Assembly (NCBI GenBank): GCA_031259505.1
Contig: JAIRLL010000189.1
Coordinates: 1-5,407 of the forward strand
Direction: 5' to 3'
DNA from: Tannerella sp.
GTDB taxonomy: Bacteria; Bacteroidota; Bacteroidia; Bacteroidales; Tannerellaceae
Length of the DNA: 5,407 bases
Positions 5,251-5,407 of this stretch are shown piece after piece. Position numbers and translations under genes: made by a program. Numbering within the stretch: the stretch's first letter is position 1; each line of letters starts with the position of its first letter. The notes below the pieces were generated by a model. It saw only the letters and a program-made list of their open reading frames with translations, did no database searches and was not told the DNA's origin.

Positions 5251-5407
5251 AAAAGGATGTCGGTGACAGGAATTTTTGCGATTTCCAGGATTTTCAAAAG
5301 TCCTGAAACGAAGTTCGACGTCAGTTAAAGGTATCTCCGTCTTTGCGATGCACAAAGCAATCCAGTGGGCTGATAATAAGCAAATAACGAAACATGTCAC
5401 TGGCAGG

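Larger units (their letters stand above)
5087..5407. other. Repeat-rich non-coding right end
   Basis: No supported gene lies in these 321 bases. They hold a nested inverted repeat (5091-5142), three tandem 21-bp units (5188-5250), an 8-bp inverted pair TTTCAGGA/TCCTGAAA (5243-5250 and 5301-5308), a hairpin around 5286-5305 and a further GACGTC at 5317-5322. A plus-strand frame is open from 5267 to the edge, with an ATG at 5348 (MHKAIQWADNKQ...). On the minus strand a short frame entering from the edge ends in ...CFVHRKDGDTFN. Neither can be judged without more sequence. Confidence 0.6.

Overview
The window looks like chromosomal DNA from a member of the Bacteroidetes, probably Bacteroidales. 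The support is the style of the U32 and MetA proteins, the absence of Shine-Dalgarno sequences before the starts, and promoter boxes of the TAnnTTTG type, which is the Bacteroidetes -7 consensus. No species is named with confidence.

All four well-supported genes lie on the minus strand. Read in their own direction (right to left) they are an uncharacterised 432-residue protein (4531-3233), a 125-residue VOC/glyoxalase-fold protein (3091-2714), a MetA-family homoserine O-acyltransferase (2692-1754), and a U32-family protein of the RlhA/YdcP type (1592 to beyond the left edge). The VOC and metA genes are 21 bases apart and probably share a transcript from a TAnnTTTG promoter at 3113-3120. The U32 gene follows metA after 161 bases with no visible terminator or convincing promoter, so read-through is plausible. 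MetA acylates homoserine at the first committed step of methionine synthesis. U32 proteins of this type are known as hydroxylation enzymes for 23S rRNA or tRNA. No direct functional link between the two is evident.

The right-hand 0.9 kb (4532-5407) is different: AT-richer, without a convincing intact gene, and apparently decayed or accessory. It holds a minus-strand open frame of 81 codons, a near-perfect TAnnTTTG box followed by a 62-codon orphan fragment matching the C-terminus of a superfamily-1 (UvrD/RecD-like) helicase, nested inverted repeats, and three tandem 21-bp units centred on GACGTC palindromes. A 15-bp sequence at 5094-5108 recurs exactly at 3182-3196, so the two copies bracket the uncharacterised gene and the helicase remnant.

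I see no CRISPR array, tRNA, rRNA, complete insertion sequence or recognisable defence system. The most unusual material is the repeat-rich right end and the uncharacterised 432-residue protein. The left 3 kb is ordinary housekeeping sequence.
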